Positions 44,131 through 57,716 are shown, counted from the stretch's first letter. The stretch: 64,000 nt of DNA from Monosiga brevicollis MX1 (GCF_000002865.3 NW_001865039.1:8645-72644); one strand, 5' to 3'. A program made the numbers and translations. The notes: generated by a model from the letters alone, not told the origin.

Positions 44131-47100
44131 ATGGCGGAAGAAGACCCGATCGTGAGTCCGGCCGCAATCGCGTGGGAATACGTGTTGGGCTGCAACCAGG
44201 GCGATGCAAAGGTGCAGGCTCGTGACACGGCCAACGCGTGTGTCCTAGCCTTACAAGCCTTCTTGGAAGCGTCTGCCAAGCCCGGGGCATTTGTGAACGC
44301 TCATCCCCAGTGGGAAGCGTTTGTGGCGGCCGTTCAGGTGCTCGCACAACATGTCGAGCAGAGCACAGTGGCCGCCGCTGACGAGGCTGGGGACAGCGAC
44401 GCCAGTGACAGCGGCGTCAGTGGTGATGACAGCGACGATGATGAGGGCATCATGGCCAAGGGCTTGGTGACAAGGCCGACTTGCCTTTATCTGCATCTCA
44501 AGTATGGCTGCGCACTGGTAGCAACCACCGGGCCTGATGGCCGCGTGAGTCTGTTCGTCCTCGGCCTGGACAACCAACATTTTGTGGCTCAAGCTCCACC
44601 AAACAGCCAAGTCGAGACTACTGCGCGCACGGATGGCCACTTCCTCCTCCCCGTGGGATCACTATGGAGCCAGAGCGACGTGCAAAACGTCATCAAACTG
44701 GCCAAGCAGTCTCTCAAACGCAGCGCCAATGCAGAGGATGGCAAGGTGCACAAAACTCCAGGGTTTGTGCATCAGGCATACACCCGAGCATGGAGCGAAC
44801 ATGTCAATGGCAACGCCAGCAGCAATTTGCTAACAACCGGTTGGTTCTGCGCACCCCAAACAATTTTACGGTCCCCAAGAATCCCCTGCATTCTTATTTT
44901 CGCAACAATATCTCCTAGATGGTACTAGCAACTTTGGTCCACACACCAACACCAAGAAAAAACCAACAGCGTGGCCGCTCTGCCGAGAAGTGTTGCGCTG
45001 GGCCGTACAAGTTGTGCACAATTCGTTGCTCTCTCCTGACCACGAAGAACTCCTGCTGCTAAGCTTTTCCACCTGGCTTCTAGATGAAGTGATGAAAGAC
45101 GTACACGCCCCTGGTACGCGCACCCCCCTCTTGCGCCGGTACCAGACTGTCCCCTCACCATTGAAAACTTTGTCTCAATAGATCAGTGGCATGCCGCAGC
45201 TCAACGCCACATGGTGGCGCTCAATAACCTTGGTGCGCGAGTCCGGCACCATAACAACGCCCAACTCGATGCCATGTATTCGCAGCTTCTTCAGGCCACC
45301 AGCAACATGGTCCGGCAGTTTGATCAGACCCGGGGAAGCCCCGCTGCCAGGCAACTCGAGCTGAGCTGGGACAACTTCCGGGCTGCAGACGTGCCACGCA
45401 CCGCGCCAAACTCGGTCGTCTCAACCGTTGCCAGCGTCGTCAACGAGTACAACGCTGCACTCAACACTCCGAAGAGATCGCAGGGTCTTGACATCCATGC
45501 CATTTGCAATGATCTGGGCGCGTCCTTGTCGCTGTCACCCGAAATCCAGACGGCTCTTGCCAACCAGCGCTTGACACTGGCTCACCTGAAGCAGTTATCG
45601 CTTACACTGGACAAGCTTCAAGCAAAGGTTGTCTTTAAACTGGTGTTTGAGCGTTACGTACATCAGACGCTAACAAGGATTCATGCATGTGACCGTGCCT
45701 TCGATGCTGAAGCAATTGCACTCGACGATGAACTGCTGCTGCATCTCCTTGACATGCACTCCAAAGTTTGTACGGAGCTGGGCGGCAGCTCCCCGGATCC
45801 GGCTGAAACCACCACCTCCGAGCTGTACACCGAGCTGCTGCCACTGCCCGCGGCCTTGCAGTCGCAAAAAGCACTCATGCAAGTTGCCGCGCTCGTCTTT
45901 CTGCGATATGCGGCCGAGTGCACCTGGCCTCAACTGCCTTGGAGTAGTCCAGAGTACAGCATGCCAAACTTGGAACCAATCGTGCCCTTCTGGACCCTCG
46001 ATGACGCACAAGATATGCATACCATGAACATGGCCTTGTGCTTTATTTCAGAGCGCCACCCAACGGATGAAATCCCCTTTTTGGTAGCAAGCACGCTGGG
46101 CACACTTCAAGACGATTTTGCCCAGCACTACTCAAATTGGAAGCAGGACACGTGGTACAGCACGAGCCTGGAAGAACGCCTCCAGCAAGAGCGACAAAAC
46201 CACCGGCGTCTTCGACAAGAGCACTGGCAAACGGTTCAACGCAAACAGCGGAATGCCAAGCAATACGCCGCTGACTTGGAAAATCTCGAGCAATCTCGTG
46301 ATGTGGCGCAGAAAGAGCAATACACTGCTAGCCACGATGCAGATGCTGCCCGGCGTGAATGTCAGCTGCATGTCAAAGGGTGCCATTTTGCACGCGAGTA
46401 TCTGGGCCAGAGAGGTCACAGCAACTGGTCAATATATTCCCATGGCATCTCTTGGTATACTTGTTCAACTTGCAGCAATTTAAAGAGCAAGTACACCAGC
46501 AAAGACAGCACGAGATCGCAAGCTGAGAAGAACACCACGTCGGCTCAAGCTCAAGTTGACGCAAAGTCCAAACAACTTCGGGCTGAGCTTGTCCCTCCTC
46601 CCGCCGTTCAGTTGTCTCTGCCCGAGTCGGACCATGAGGCTCTTGCAACGCTGACGGTCTTCTACTTGCCCTTGCGCCTTCAACGGCTGGCTGAGTGTGC
46701 GCGACAGACCTTCACTCTCATGCAAGAAGTTGATGAGCCTAGAAAGAAACAACAAAGTAAACGGCACACAGAAGCGTTTCAGTTGTTCAACAACCTTCAA
46801 ACAGGAAGTCAAGCTAAGCTCGACATTGACATCGACTTGCAAGCGACCACGCTCGAGCCGCGAACGAACACGCGGTTTGTCAGCGTCCATCACCTCCAAG
46901 GCGAAGAGGACGACATCAACTATATGGAGCGACCTTTGCTATCAACACTGGCCCAGTGGAAGCCACCCAAAGATCGGACTGAATTAGCGGCGTTCTTTGG
47001 AACCGTCTCTCCCACCGGCCCAGCACCAAAACCAAGCCGTAGGAGGCAGCCACAAGCCGTGGATCGCCTTGGTGCGTTTCGACACCAAGCCGTCAACCCA

Positions 47101-50100
47101 AGCATTGAGCCATCAGATGCAAAAGCCACCCACCAGTGGTCTGACCGCGGCACCGAGGGCAAGGCCACGCCGTTTGCAGTAAGCAGTTGCGCAAACCTGG
47201 ATGATGGGGACATCTTTGCTGCCCAGCGAGCCGGGCGCTTGTTGCAATGGACCAACTTAGCTGGTATACTCCGGCTTGATGCCTTGTCCTTGCTTGAGCC
47301 GCAAGTTGTGCGTCTACTCAAAGCCATGGTGGCCGAGGTCGGCGATCTCGAAGACCATTTTCAGCGCGCCGTGGCGTGGCCCAGTCGCGACCCGGCTGTT
47401 TGGCGCACCTTACTTGCTGCCATTCGCAGAAGCATTGTCAACATGAGCACGGCATGCAAGTTTGTCCCATATGGAGCAGCATTGGGCACCTTGACTGGAA
47501 TTCTGACTGCGTTTGACGCGCCATCACAGAGCCAGGATGCCATGAGCGACAACTCTCCAACAGCATTTGACCTCGTGCTGCAACTGACCGAGTGCTTGGA
47601 CGCACATGCTCAAAACTGGGCCACCGAGCAGAGCAAGGCCTTGGCAGCCGGCAATGAAGCATTGGTCAATCACCTTCAGCAGCGGCGCTTCGAGGCCTAC
47701 AATTTGGCTATTGTAGCGTTTCGACATGTTTCGTGGACCAAGGTTGAGGTACGCCAGCGAAGACAAGCCCTTCGGCAGCTGTTGCGATACCGTATCCTGG
47801 GCGGTGGCCATGGCGATGGCTCCAACAGTTCCATGTGGCTAAACGATGCCGCCTTGACCTCTATGAGCCGCCTGCTGGTCGAGCTGTGCCAAGAGCTACA
47901 GTCATCTGTTGAGGAGCCTGACTTCCCAACAAGGATGGCACAATGGGTGGATGAGGCCATGGGCCACGCAGGTGGTGCCTCACAAGCGCAATCCGCACAG
48001 CTGTATGGTGACACGCTCAATTTGCTTGTTATTGATAGTGGCCGCCTAGCCATCAACTGTCTGACGGGCTTCGTGCTCTTCAACGGTCAGCCAGCCAGCC
48101 AGCTGCCACCTCGCTTGCTGGAGGACGCTGAATACAAGAGTTTTTTTGGCACCCGCATGTTTCCCGTGGCCGTGGACAAAGACGGCAAAACCTATCGTGC
48201 TGTTGCGCCGATTGATGGGTTTATGTACACCTTCATCGACACCGACGGCGCAGCCGACGGACACCAGCTGAGTATCATTCAAGAACCAGAACCAAAGCCG
48301 GATGATCCAGCTGGAGGGCCAAGACCTGGTCAGCGCTTGCTGCTTGCACGAGGCTTGGCCAGGGCGCTCCTTTCTGAACATCCACTCCACAGTCAAATGG
48401 TGGCGTGGCTTGACCTTGTCTCAGAGTCGATTGTCTTGCGACAGCTTCCAGAGCGTGATAGTTGCGGCTTCCAGGCGCGGCATGTTGCTTATGTGGGCGT
48501 GTCTATCGCAGATGACTGGCAGCTCCTACGGCCACCTCCAAACATGCAAGAGCAAGCCGTGGTGGACATGCTACCGATTGCAACGCACGTTGCTTGTCAT
48601 TTGGCTGAAGCGGATGTTGAGGAGTCAGAGTCCGGATGGCAATCGTGGATCTGGGCTGAGACAGTCAGAGAGCATCCCGTGCTCATGGCTTTGCACGATG
48701 TGCTTCTTCGCGTTGAGGACGCTTGCAGCCTGTCTTGGTATCGGCCTTGCAGCAACGCGAGCTGCGTGGATGTAGATCTCTTGCGGCTGGGTCTTCGCTT
48801 TGAGCTGAGTCCCGAAGAGGGCATTCGATCCCTCAATCATCAAGGGTACCGACTGTGCGCGCTGCAAGTGCTCAAAGACAAGCTTCCTGGGTTTGACAGC
48901 TATCTTCTCCTTGAACGGACCGTGCAGTTTGAGTCTGAAGCTGGCCGCCTACCTGCCGCACGCCACCGACTCTTGGTACCAGAGCCGTTGGAAGCAAGCC
49001 AGACCCCTGAGCATGCATTGGCTAGTCGCCGCTCATTTACGGCAAATATTCACGATACCCTCGGGTACTTGGAGGCGCAATCGACCACAGATCGTCTCGC
49101 ACTTGCGCTGGTCTATTGTCGGCTCAAGCCAGAGCAAGTGGACCTATGCGCCGGTCGCAATGGTCCAGCGCAATCGCTGGAGCTCGTGCGCCAATGCTGG
49201 CAAGGGCACCACTTTACTGTTCTAGAACAAGACTACCTTGAAGCCGTTGCACATGAGACTCGGTTTCCATCCTTGGCCCTAGCCGTGGCAGTCATCGCTC
49301 GAGCCTCATTGTCCTGGAAAGATGAAGACGACCAGAAACAGCAACGAATGCTTGCCTTGGCTCAGCCACAACCTCTGGATTTGGCCTATTATCAACAGCA
49401 TCACCGCGGCTTGCCTCTTGGCCTGCGACTCACGCCACACGAAATGCGTGAGCTAGGCCTCCCAGAATTGGAGGGTTCCATTGCACCGTTCTGCGACGTT
49501 GGAGACTGGAATTTGCCAGAAGATGCATTGCGAGGCCATGTCAGTCGTAAGGTTACCCAAGGGGCTGCGCAGCTGCATCAGGATCTAGCTTCGGCATGTG
49601 ACGAATTGGCATCTTTTGAGAGGAGCATTGCGACGCGTGAACAAGATCTTTGTCGTCTGGTGGAGCAACAAGAGCAACGACCAGAAACCACCGATCCCGC
49701 GCTCGCCCTGGATATTGAGCGGAAGGATGGAACACGCATGTACCAGCACCTGCAACGTGAGTTGAGCAAGAGCATGGCACTGCATGACAGGCGCGCGCAA
49801 GTTCGCTTCACGCTCCCAGACGACCCCACCCTGCTGGAGGGAGAGCTTGCCACGCTTACCCAGCTCACGGCGGAGCGACAATGTTTGTGGCAGCATTTGG
49901 CCCGTGCCTTGACCTTGCCCACGACGGTGCACCAGGCGCTCAATGACCCGCTGCGGGCACGAATGAGTATGCTACAAGTTGGCGGCCTCCTACGTCGAGC
50001 CACGCCCCAGAGTCTGCTGTACGTCCTTGCCGGCGTCAACGATGACGAGCGGCTTCGCCGCGTTCGAGAGCACAACCCATACTTTGACCAGAGTCACTGG

Positions 50101-53100
50101 CCCAACTTCCAAATTGTCGCAATTGAATGGCTTCAACGCATCGTGCTGGAGCAACGCTTGGATCGCATTACCCGGTTGGCGCGTGCTTTGCGGCATGTTG
50201 ATGGACCTGCGCAGAACAACATCAAAGAAGTCATGCTACGTGAAGTGATGACGGTTCGGACGTATGCCGCTGTTGAACATCTGGAATGGCTCCTTTTTGA
50301 AGTTAGCAGTCAGATTCAAATCCGGCCCAAGCAGACTGCCGTGGCGCTGCGCCTCATCAAGGCGGAGGTCGATGAGAAAAAGGGTCCAGTTCTGCAGCTC
50401 AACATGGGCGAGGGCAAGACGCGCGTGATTCTTCCAATGCTGCTCCTCTTCTACCGTGCACAACGGGCTTCAGCCACAGGCACTGGGATGCTGCCCCTGA
50501 CGTTCTTCCTGCCTCAGTTGGTCGACCAATCCTATGAGGCGCTACATGCCAAGCTCACAGCCAGCCCCTTCAAGATGCCGCTGCACCACTTCCGTTTTGA
50601 TCGCAGCGTGAACGCAACCCAGGCCTGGATCAGCCGCGCCTCTGCACGACTCTGTTGGCTTGAGGGACAAGGTCACGGAGCAGTGGTCCTCACACCCAGC
50701 GACTGGCTCTCGCTACGGCTCAAGGTGGTTGAGCTTCGGGATGCACAGCGTCCGCTGCTGGCCCGACTCCTGAACTGCCGGGTCGTCGAGGCCTGTCCCT
50801 TTTTGCATCTCTATGACGAAGTTGACGAGATTCTGAAATACAATTTTCAGCTCATCTACGCAGCGGGCGGGCGCGAGCGCCTCGTGCATCGCGAAGCGCG
50901 CGTCCTTGCTGTGCAGGCTGTGTTGCAGCTCTTGCATACTCCTGACGCAGCAATGCAGGAAGCCATGGACAAGGGTGACGGCACATCGTGGCTGGCTAAC
51001 GAGGCTCATGAAGCTTCAGGAGAAGCTTTATTTGTGCCCAAGTTTGTGATTGATCAATCGGCAGCGAAGCGCAAGTGGCGGGCACTATGCGACGCTATGA
51101 TGGCTCGTCTGCTGCAACGACCCGAGCTTGGAGAGCTGTCTTGGTTGACAGAGTTTGCTGATGGACAGGCGCAGAAGCTGGCGTGTTTTACTTGTGATCC
51201 CACCTCTTCCTTGGACAGTTTGAGAGTGAAGTTGAGTGAAGGACATACGGCATTGCTCTGCACATTGCGTGGCCTATTGGCCCACAAAATGCTCTTGCGA
51301 ATTTTGAGCCGGCGCGTCAACGTGAATTATGGCATTGATGAACGTCGAGACAAGCAAATTGCCGTGCCCTACCAGGCTACCGACACACCGACAGAGCGCA
51401 GCGAGTTTGCCAGCATGGACGATCAATTGGTCATGACCCACTTGGCTTGGTATGTCAAAGGCCTCCGCCCTACTGACATGGAAAACGCCGTCATCCAGCT
51501 CCAGCGGCGCTCAGAGCAACAGCAAGCCAGTCTCTACCAGGAGTGGTGTGATGCGGCCGGAGGAAGCAGCAAGTTACCAGACGAGGTGCCTAGAGAAGCC
51601 AATGCCCTTGATCTTCAGGATGAAAATCAAGCGGCGCTGCTCCACGCAACTTTTGGCCACAACTACAAGTGCATCAATTTTTGGTTGACGACTGTGGTGT
51701 TACCCCGCACCTGCCAGTATCCCGCGCGACTGCAAGCCACGCCCTTTCATCTTGCTGATGCTAGCCACCAAATGGGCTTTTCCGGCACTAACGATACCAA
51801 CCTGACGCTGCCCTTGTCCATCTGCTCTGTTCCAGACCTGAACAAAGTTGAGGTTCAGGTCATGCCTCGCATAACGGACGAGCATTCTATCGACACAGAG
51901 CTGGGCGCCACGAACGGACTGATGGTTCGTGCTCTTCAGACGGAGATGTTTGTTGACTGCATCCAAGAGCTCATAGTTCACGATGATATCCAGCACCCCG
52001 AAAGCCGGCCGCTCCCTGAACTGGTACTGGACAAGGCGTTGCACATGGGGGTGGAGGCACTCATTGATGTGGGCGCTCTGTTGGCTGGTAAACCGCTGCA
52101 CGCCTGCGCCAAGTACTTGCTGAGTCACAAGCATCTCAATTCGAAGATTACATGGGAACATGTCGTGTACTCGGCGAAGGATCAAGCGTCACAGCGACAA
52201 CAGTGGGTTGTGCAGGACCGCCACGGCCACGTGGATCCGTTGCGCCTGGCCACGGTGGACCCTGCACATGCCATGGTCATCTATGACCAATACAACTGCC
52301 GTGGGGCCGATCTTGCACTGAAGCAAGAGGCGCGCGCTCTCATGACGCTAGGCCTGTCCGTGTGCAAGGACGAGCTGATGCAAGCTGCTGGCCGGCTACG
52401 CCAGCTCACTCGCGGCCAAAAGCTTGCCGTGGCAGCCCCGTCTTTCGTGATCAGTGCCATGCAGCGCGTCCTCGGCCGACCGAGTAGTGACAATGCCAAA
52501 CTAGGTGTGGGCGAGATGATCAAGTTTGTACTGCTCAACACACAAAGCCGCAACCTCGGTGGACTGAAGCTACAAGCTCAACAGGGTCTACAATTTGGCT
52601 ACAGCCGGGCGGATCAACGCATGTTTCGCTTACGGGAGCAGAACGAACCAACGGAACTGTTTGGCGGGGTCTACAACGAGCGCACAACCATTGAGGAAGC
52701 AAAGTATCAAAATAAACTACTACGCCATCAAGCAGACAAAGAAGTGGACGAGCAGCTGCAGACACATATCCATGCCATTTTTGAGCGGTGCAAGGAGTTT
52801 GGGATTACGCGCAAGGACGTCGAGCGCGGCCAAGGCGAGCTGCGAAGCGAAGATTTGGAGATTGAACGTGAGGAAGAACAAGAATTGGAGGAGGAGCAAC
52901 AGCGAGAGGTTCAACGAAAAGCAACTCTGGCACGGCCAGAAGAAAAGTGGCCCGTGGACAGTTTGCTATCACAAGAGTTTGACAAATGTCAAGCACGTGG
53001 GAAGCTAAAGCTGCTGCAGGACTGCCAGCCGTTGGCTGATTTGGGCTTTCAATGGCCTCCAGAGAAGCAGATTTGGTGTACCAGTAATTGGTATCAGTGG

Positions 53101-53595
53101 TCCGCGGACGAGGAACATACCACCCGACTACCGCTAGTGAGCTGCTGCATTGTTTTGAACGATCGGGTTGTCGTGGTGACGGAGCGAGAGGCCTCTTGGT
53201 TCCTGGAGAACAAAGGCCTTGCCCCATACCAACGTGCGCCACACGCCTATGCACACGAGCTCGGCACACCTGCCCTGGTGCAACTACGGTGCACGGCAAA
53301 TGCCCGACTTGAAGAATTGCTGACCACGGGCGTTTTGGCCATGTTCCTGTTGATCAATTGTCAAGTGTACTTGGCAGCCAAGGACGTGGCTGGTGAGGTT
53401 GTACGACCAGCTGAGAACGCGAGCTATCGCAAGCGCATCGAGCAAGCATGGCGTTGCATTTTCAAGCCACTTGGTCAACGTGCCGTGGAGGTTGCGGAGA
53501 AGGTGGTAGAGTTGCGAGACGCCCGTCACCTGCTTCCACGAAGCCATCTCAAGGATCAGTGTGTTGCGGTGGCGACGGTCGCTTTTGCTCGATGA
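44131..53595 (+). CDS. Giant DUF3638/DUF3645 NTPase-like protein (about 3100 residues)
   Basis: Starts at ATG 44131 ('MAEEDPIVSP') and ends at 53595. The main exon, open from about 45140, is 8.4 kb without interruption. Coding potential between about 44810 and 45140 moves through three frames ('NNRLVLRTPNNF', 'QQYLLDGTSNFGPH', 'CPLTIENFVSIDQW'). This implies very short introns or indels, so the junctions are unresolved. The N-terminal half has a coiled coil (main-exon residues about 310-450). The conserved core holds a P-loop 'LNMGEGKT' near residue 1730, 'LYDEVDEIL' near 1868, 'GFSGTND' near 2188, and 'YNCRGADLAL' with 'QAAGRLRQL' near 2362-2395, in the order of a helicase/SecA-like two-lobe NTPase. 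The DUF3638/DUF3645 family is known from fungi and protists but is functionally undefined. A highly charged Glu-rich coiled coil follows near 2540-2580. Confidence 0.85.
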
Positions 53596-54996
53596 ATCAC
53601 TTTCATCACAGAAGCCGGCGGCCGATTCCAAACAGCAGCTCCAATGCCGCATTGCTCCTCGCATTAATCGCGCTGCTGAGCGTTGTTTTGTCACATTTGT
53701 GTCAAGTGTGGTCGGCTTTGCGTTATATGGGTGTAAGCCCTCGGCCTTGTTTTTGACTTTGTTGATTCTCGTGAATGAGTTGATTCCTGCATCATAGACT
53801 CATCCGGATGTTCCAGGAATTCAACTTTACACTCTATCTTTCACGTTGCGACAATCGTTGTCACTGATACCCGTTGAAACAAAAACACGAGTCTCATAAT
53901 CATCGTGACATGTACAGTGGGAGTGACCCATCGCAACGCAAGAGGGAGGGGCTGAGAAGGGCCATCCCGTCGACAATACTTGCGACATCCAGAGTGCCAT
54001 CATAGCTACAATCTGTCCCCAGTCTGAAAGCGGGGCCTTTTTGCACCTTCCATAAGATGGCCGCGACCCTGTTGAGTGCGCTGCATCACCTGGGTCGAAA
54101 TAGCGAGGGCCAGCTGCCAGTTGTACACTGTCGCCAGTCAAACGTTCGCCTCACTCGTAACGGCAGCGGCTGTCTGATGACCGTCTTCCATTGCCTGCGC
54201 CCGCCGCAGCCGTTCAAGCATTGAGTGCGACACACAGGTGCGTACACCTTTTTTTCGCCGGATCGGCGGCATTTTGTAACGGTCACTTAGCAAGTACCCT
54301 TGCAAAGGGCAAAGGAAAAATGCAATTCGACTGAAAAAGTCAAAGTTAAATGAGACTTTCTACCTTAAGATTTCAAAGTTAGAGGGTACCCCACGGTTTG
54401 TTTTGAAACCACTGACTGGGCAGTGCTGGTGACCGAACACCAACAGGCACACAGGCACACAGGTACACGGGCACACGGGCACACGGGCACACAGGCACAC
54501 AGGCACACAGGCACACAGGTACACGGGCACACGGGCACACGGGCACACAGGCACACAGGTATACAGGTACAGGTGCAGGCAGAGATGGACGTGATCTCGA
54601 CACCTTGGACCCTTGATCTCGCTTCTTCTTCTGCCCCAGTCGCTTCTCCACTGCATCTGCATCGGCCTCGGCGTCCTGTCGCGCACATCATGGGTACCCG
54701 CCGCCTCACTGATGTCGCTTTCCCTCTCTTTCTCCGCTCGCCTGCAGAACGTCAACATGGCTGTGCGTCAGCTCCTGCAAAGCACGCGAACCCGCCTGGC
54801 GGCCAGCATCTCTCGTCCCTTGAGCTTCATGGGTCCCTTGCTCTCGGTCAGACCTCGCCGCCAAATTTTCATTCCAAGCAACTTCCCCTGGAACCCAGAT
54901 GCGACCCCCTCACGTGTAGTGCTTCTTCGTGATGGATGCTGACAGGATGACCGCGAGAAGGCTCGAAGCAGTGCGCCGCAATGCAGTGCCTCACCC
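53596..54996. other. Intergenic region between the giant gene and SWEET gene
   Basis: 1.4 kb, mostly of ordinary complexity. It includes a 9-bp-period tandem repeat at 54440-54572. An in-frame ATG near 54757 opens a short basic, Ser/Leu/Arg-rich peptide ('AVRQLLQSTRTRLAASISR') that might be a targeting exon of the SWEET gene, but no consistent splice was found. Confidence 0.5.
54440..54572. repeat. 9-bp-period tandem repeat (GGCACACAG/GGCACACGG)
   Basis: About 14 units alternate in blocks of the CACAG and CACGG types with a few GGTACAC variants, a higher-order pattern from block duplication. Open frames through it (His/Thr/Gly or Val/Pro/Cys rich) are artefacts. Confidence 0.95.
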
Positions 54997-56001
54997 ATGG
55001 TCACCCGCATTGCAACAGCTGCTGCCGTTTTCGGCGCCGGTGCCCCTCTGGCGCTGGCCCAGGGCTCCATCTCCGCGGCGGCAGCCGCTGAAGGACTCGT
55101 GCACACTGCGGCGGGATATGCCCTCTCACCAGCTGTTGTTGGCCTGCTCTCAACGGCGGGCCCTGCGTGCTTCTTCTTTTTGCAAATCAGCGGCGCTGCT
55201 CCGATTCGTCAGATCATGCGTGAGAAGACGACCGGCCAGTTCAGCCTCTTGCCCTTCATCTCCCTCTTTACCAACTGCGTCATCTGGACGTGGTACGGCC
55301 ACCTCCTGCAGGACCCCACGCTCTTCTACTCCAACCTGGTCGGCGTCGGTGCCGGCGCCGCCTACACGGCCATCTACCTGAAGCACGCCACCACCTCCCA
55401 TGCCCCGATGCTGCTGGGCAGTGCTGCCCTGTGCAGCTCTGTCACGGCCGGTGCTCTCATGCTCCCGGCGGAACAGGTGGCCCCGTACATTGGCTACCTT
55501 GGTGACATCATCGCCGTCGTCCTCATGGCGTCGCCCCTCGCCGTCATGAAGACGGTGCTCCAGGAGCGCAGCACCCGTGCCATGCCCTTTGTCCCCTCGC
55601 TCGTACGTTTTTATACCAGGTCCTCGCTAGCCCAAGCCCCCATGCCTGCGGGTTGGCTTGCACCAGCTTAACGCACTCACGCCGCAACTCTTGAATCGCA
55701 CTGCACCATTAGGCCACCTTCTTCAACGCCGTCTGCTGGTCTGGCTATGGCATTTTCGTGATGGGTGACCCTCTGATCATCGCCCCAAACATGCTCGGTA
55801 CGCCACGTTATGCTCCATGGAGAAAAGACATGGGAGTGCTCACCCTGGCCTTGAGCGTGCTCTGTTCCATCTCTGTCGTGTCTTTTATCTTGAGCCATCA
55901 TCAACCTCATTGCTCCACATCGTATCATCTGCTGGACCACAGGTGCGCTTGCCGCGACGGTGCAGCTCAGCCTCTTTGCCCGCTTTGGCATCAACAAGTA
56001 A
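54997..56001 (+). CDS. SWEET/MtN3 sugar transporter
   Basis: 249 residues from exons 54997-55602, 55713-55797 and 55943-56001, with agreeing phases. SWEETs are seven-helix facilitators moving sugars down their gradient. The first MtN3 repeat has 'GAAPIRQIMREKTTGQFS', 'LPFISLFTNCVIWTWYG' and 'NLVGVGAGAAYTAIY'. The second has 'YLGDIIAVVLMASPL', 'ERSTRAMPFVPSL', 'ATFFNAVCWSGYG' and 'NMLG', ending 'LFARFGINK'. The first 40 residues are Ala-rich and could be a cleavable leader. A more upstream coding exon is possible, so the N-terminus is uncertain. Confidence 0.9.
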
Positions 56002-56387
56002 ACTCAACCAAAAGCTGAGCGGTTTTTTTTTTTTTTTTCCATGTTGTCGCCGTCGAGCAGGGGCACACCGCTCACAGTGTCATGTCAAGTCGTGTTCCTG
56101 CATGTCAACCGTTGCTTAATTTGTGCATGAATTCTTTTTGTTTTTTTAGCTAGTTGCATTTGCTGGGCCTCATGAATCCTGTGCACCATCCACGTTTTGA
56201 GCACAAACACAACAACTTATGGATCGAGACCAACAGCAACAAAGGGGAGGGAAAGAAAAGGAAAAAGGATTGAGTCAATGGACCTGCGGGTGACCACAAC
56301 TCAACGCCCAACGGCTTTTGTTGGAGAGATAAAGGCCGTGCGACCATATACTGGAGAACAGACACCTCCGGCCTTGTCAGCGACAAT
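56002..56387. other. Convergent intergenic region between SWEET and NDUFS3 genes
   Basis: 386 bp with T-rich runs (56025-56039 and about 56132-56148). It carries the 3' ends of two convergent genes. No exon was seen. Confidence 0.5.
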
Positions 56388-57716
56388 CTAGACCTGAGAA
56401 GGAGTGACAGTGCCTGCCGAAGCTGGGATCTGTTGCCACGGGCTCTGCAGCTCAAACTTGCGGAACTCCTGGGCCAGCTCGAGGGGTTCGCAGACCACAC
56501 GCTTGACATCCTCGTCGTAGCGAACTTCAACAAAACCAGAGAGGGGGAAGTCCTTGCGCAGCGGGTGGCCCTCAAAGCCGTAGTCGGTCAAGATACGGCG
56601 AAGATCGGGGTGACCCAAAAAGTAGACGCCATACATGTCCCAAGCCTCACGCTCATACCAATCCGCAGCCATGTGAATGTCAACAATAGAGTCGACAGGA
56701 GTCAACTCGTCACAATAAGTGCGTACGCGGATACGCTCGTTCAGGTGAACAGACAGGAGGTTGTATACGACCTGTCCAAAGATTTTTTTGGAAAAAAAAA
56801 AACGAGCATGATGAGAATGCCGCACGACCGCAACGCCCGACTGAGTAAAGAGGATTTGGCTTGGAGCATGGCCACGGACGCCACTCATGAATGTGTTGTA
56901 TGTATCTCAAGCTTGAAGCAGCACAAGAGCGGGGGGATGCGCCCACCTCGAAGCGTTTCTCGCGGCGGGGAACATCGACGGCACAAAGGTCGCTCAGGTT
57001 TTTAAACTGGCAGGCCGTGTGGTCACGGAGAAAGGTCAGGACGGGCTTGACACCGCTGGGAGCAATGAGCAGCTCCAGCTCATCATGCGCAGTCACCTGT
57101 ATGTCAAGGCAAATGGACGAGTTGGGGTCAGAGACGAGCCCATTCCGAGGAGCGTAATATGGCCTTCGGCACACGGCGATGGACAGCTGTAGACCACACC
57201 TGAGCCACTTGTACGTAGCGAGGCAACATCTCGGCAATGTGCTGGCCCAGCTTCTCCAGGCGCTCGTGAACGCTAGTCTTGGGCATAACTAAGAGGCGCA
57301 ATGAAAAGAGGGGTTACGGATTCAGCACCCAAGACCAGCGAGAGGGTGAGTTGGCCGTAATTGGGACGATTGAGGCCGCAGGAAAGGAAAAGCTAGGAAC
57401 GGCTGGTACTGACCCTCGGTCGACATGCAACGGCGGAGCGCTAGCAGGAGACCAAGCAAAGCGAAAGAGGAAAGGAGAAGAAAACAAACGGTCAGGACAT
57501 CGCGACGCCATGCCGGCCAAAGTCACGCAGCGCCGCTCCAACATCAGCAGCGCTCAGAGCCGAATAACACGAGCGAGCACCCATAAAGCCAGGCATACCC
57601 GAGTTCTGAAGGCTAGCCACGGCAGCAACGCGGCTGGACATTCTGGCAGCCGACGCCACACGGCCACTGCCCCGCAGTGCACGCTGCAGCATCATGGAGA
57701 CGTTTGCCGCTGCCAT
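56388..57716 (-). CDS. NDUFS3: NADH:ubiquinone oxidoreductase 30-kDa subunit (complex I)
   Basis: 246 residues from exons 57716-57599, 57288-57200, 57096-56947 and 56771-56388; all phases agree. This subunit lies in the peripheral arm of mitochondrial complex I, near the quinone site. It has the family signature '[20 protein letters not shown]' followed by '[18 protein letters not shown]'. Exon 1 codes an Arg/Ser/Ala-rich presequence ('[20 protein letters not shown]') fitting mitochondrial import. Exon 2 codes '[16 protein letters not shown]'. The size equals that of nuclear NDUFS3 in animals. The gene is divergent from the U2AF65 gene and may share a promoter region with it. Confidence 0.96.

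Noticed and set aside
54360-54932. Val-Pro-Cys and His-Thr-Gly repeat frames
   Set aside because: Generated by the 9-bp tandem repeat in all frames of both strands; no start context or family.
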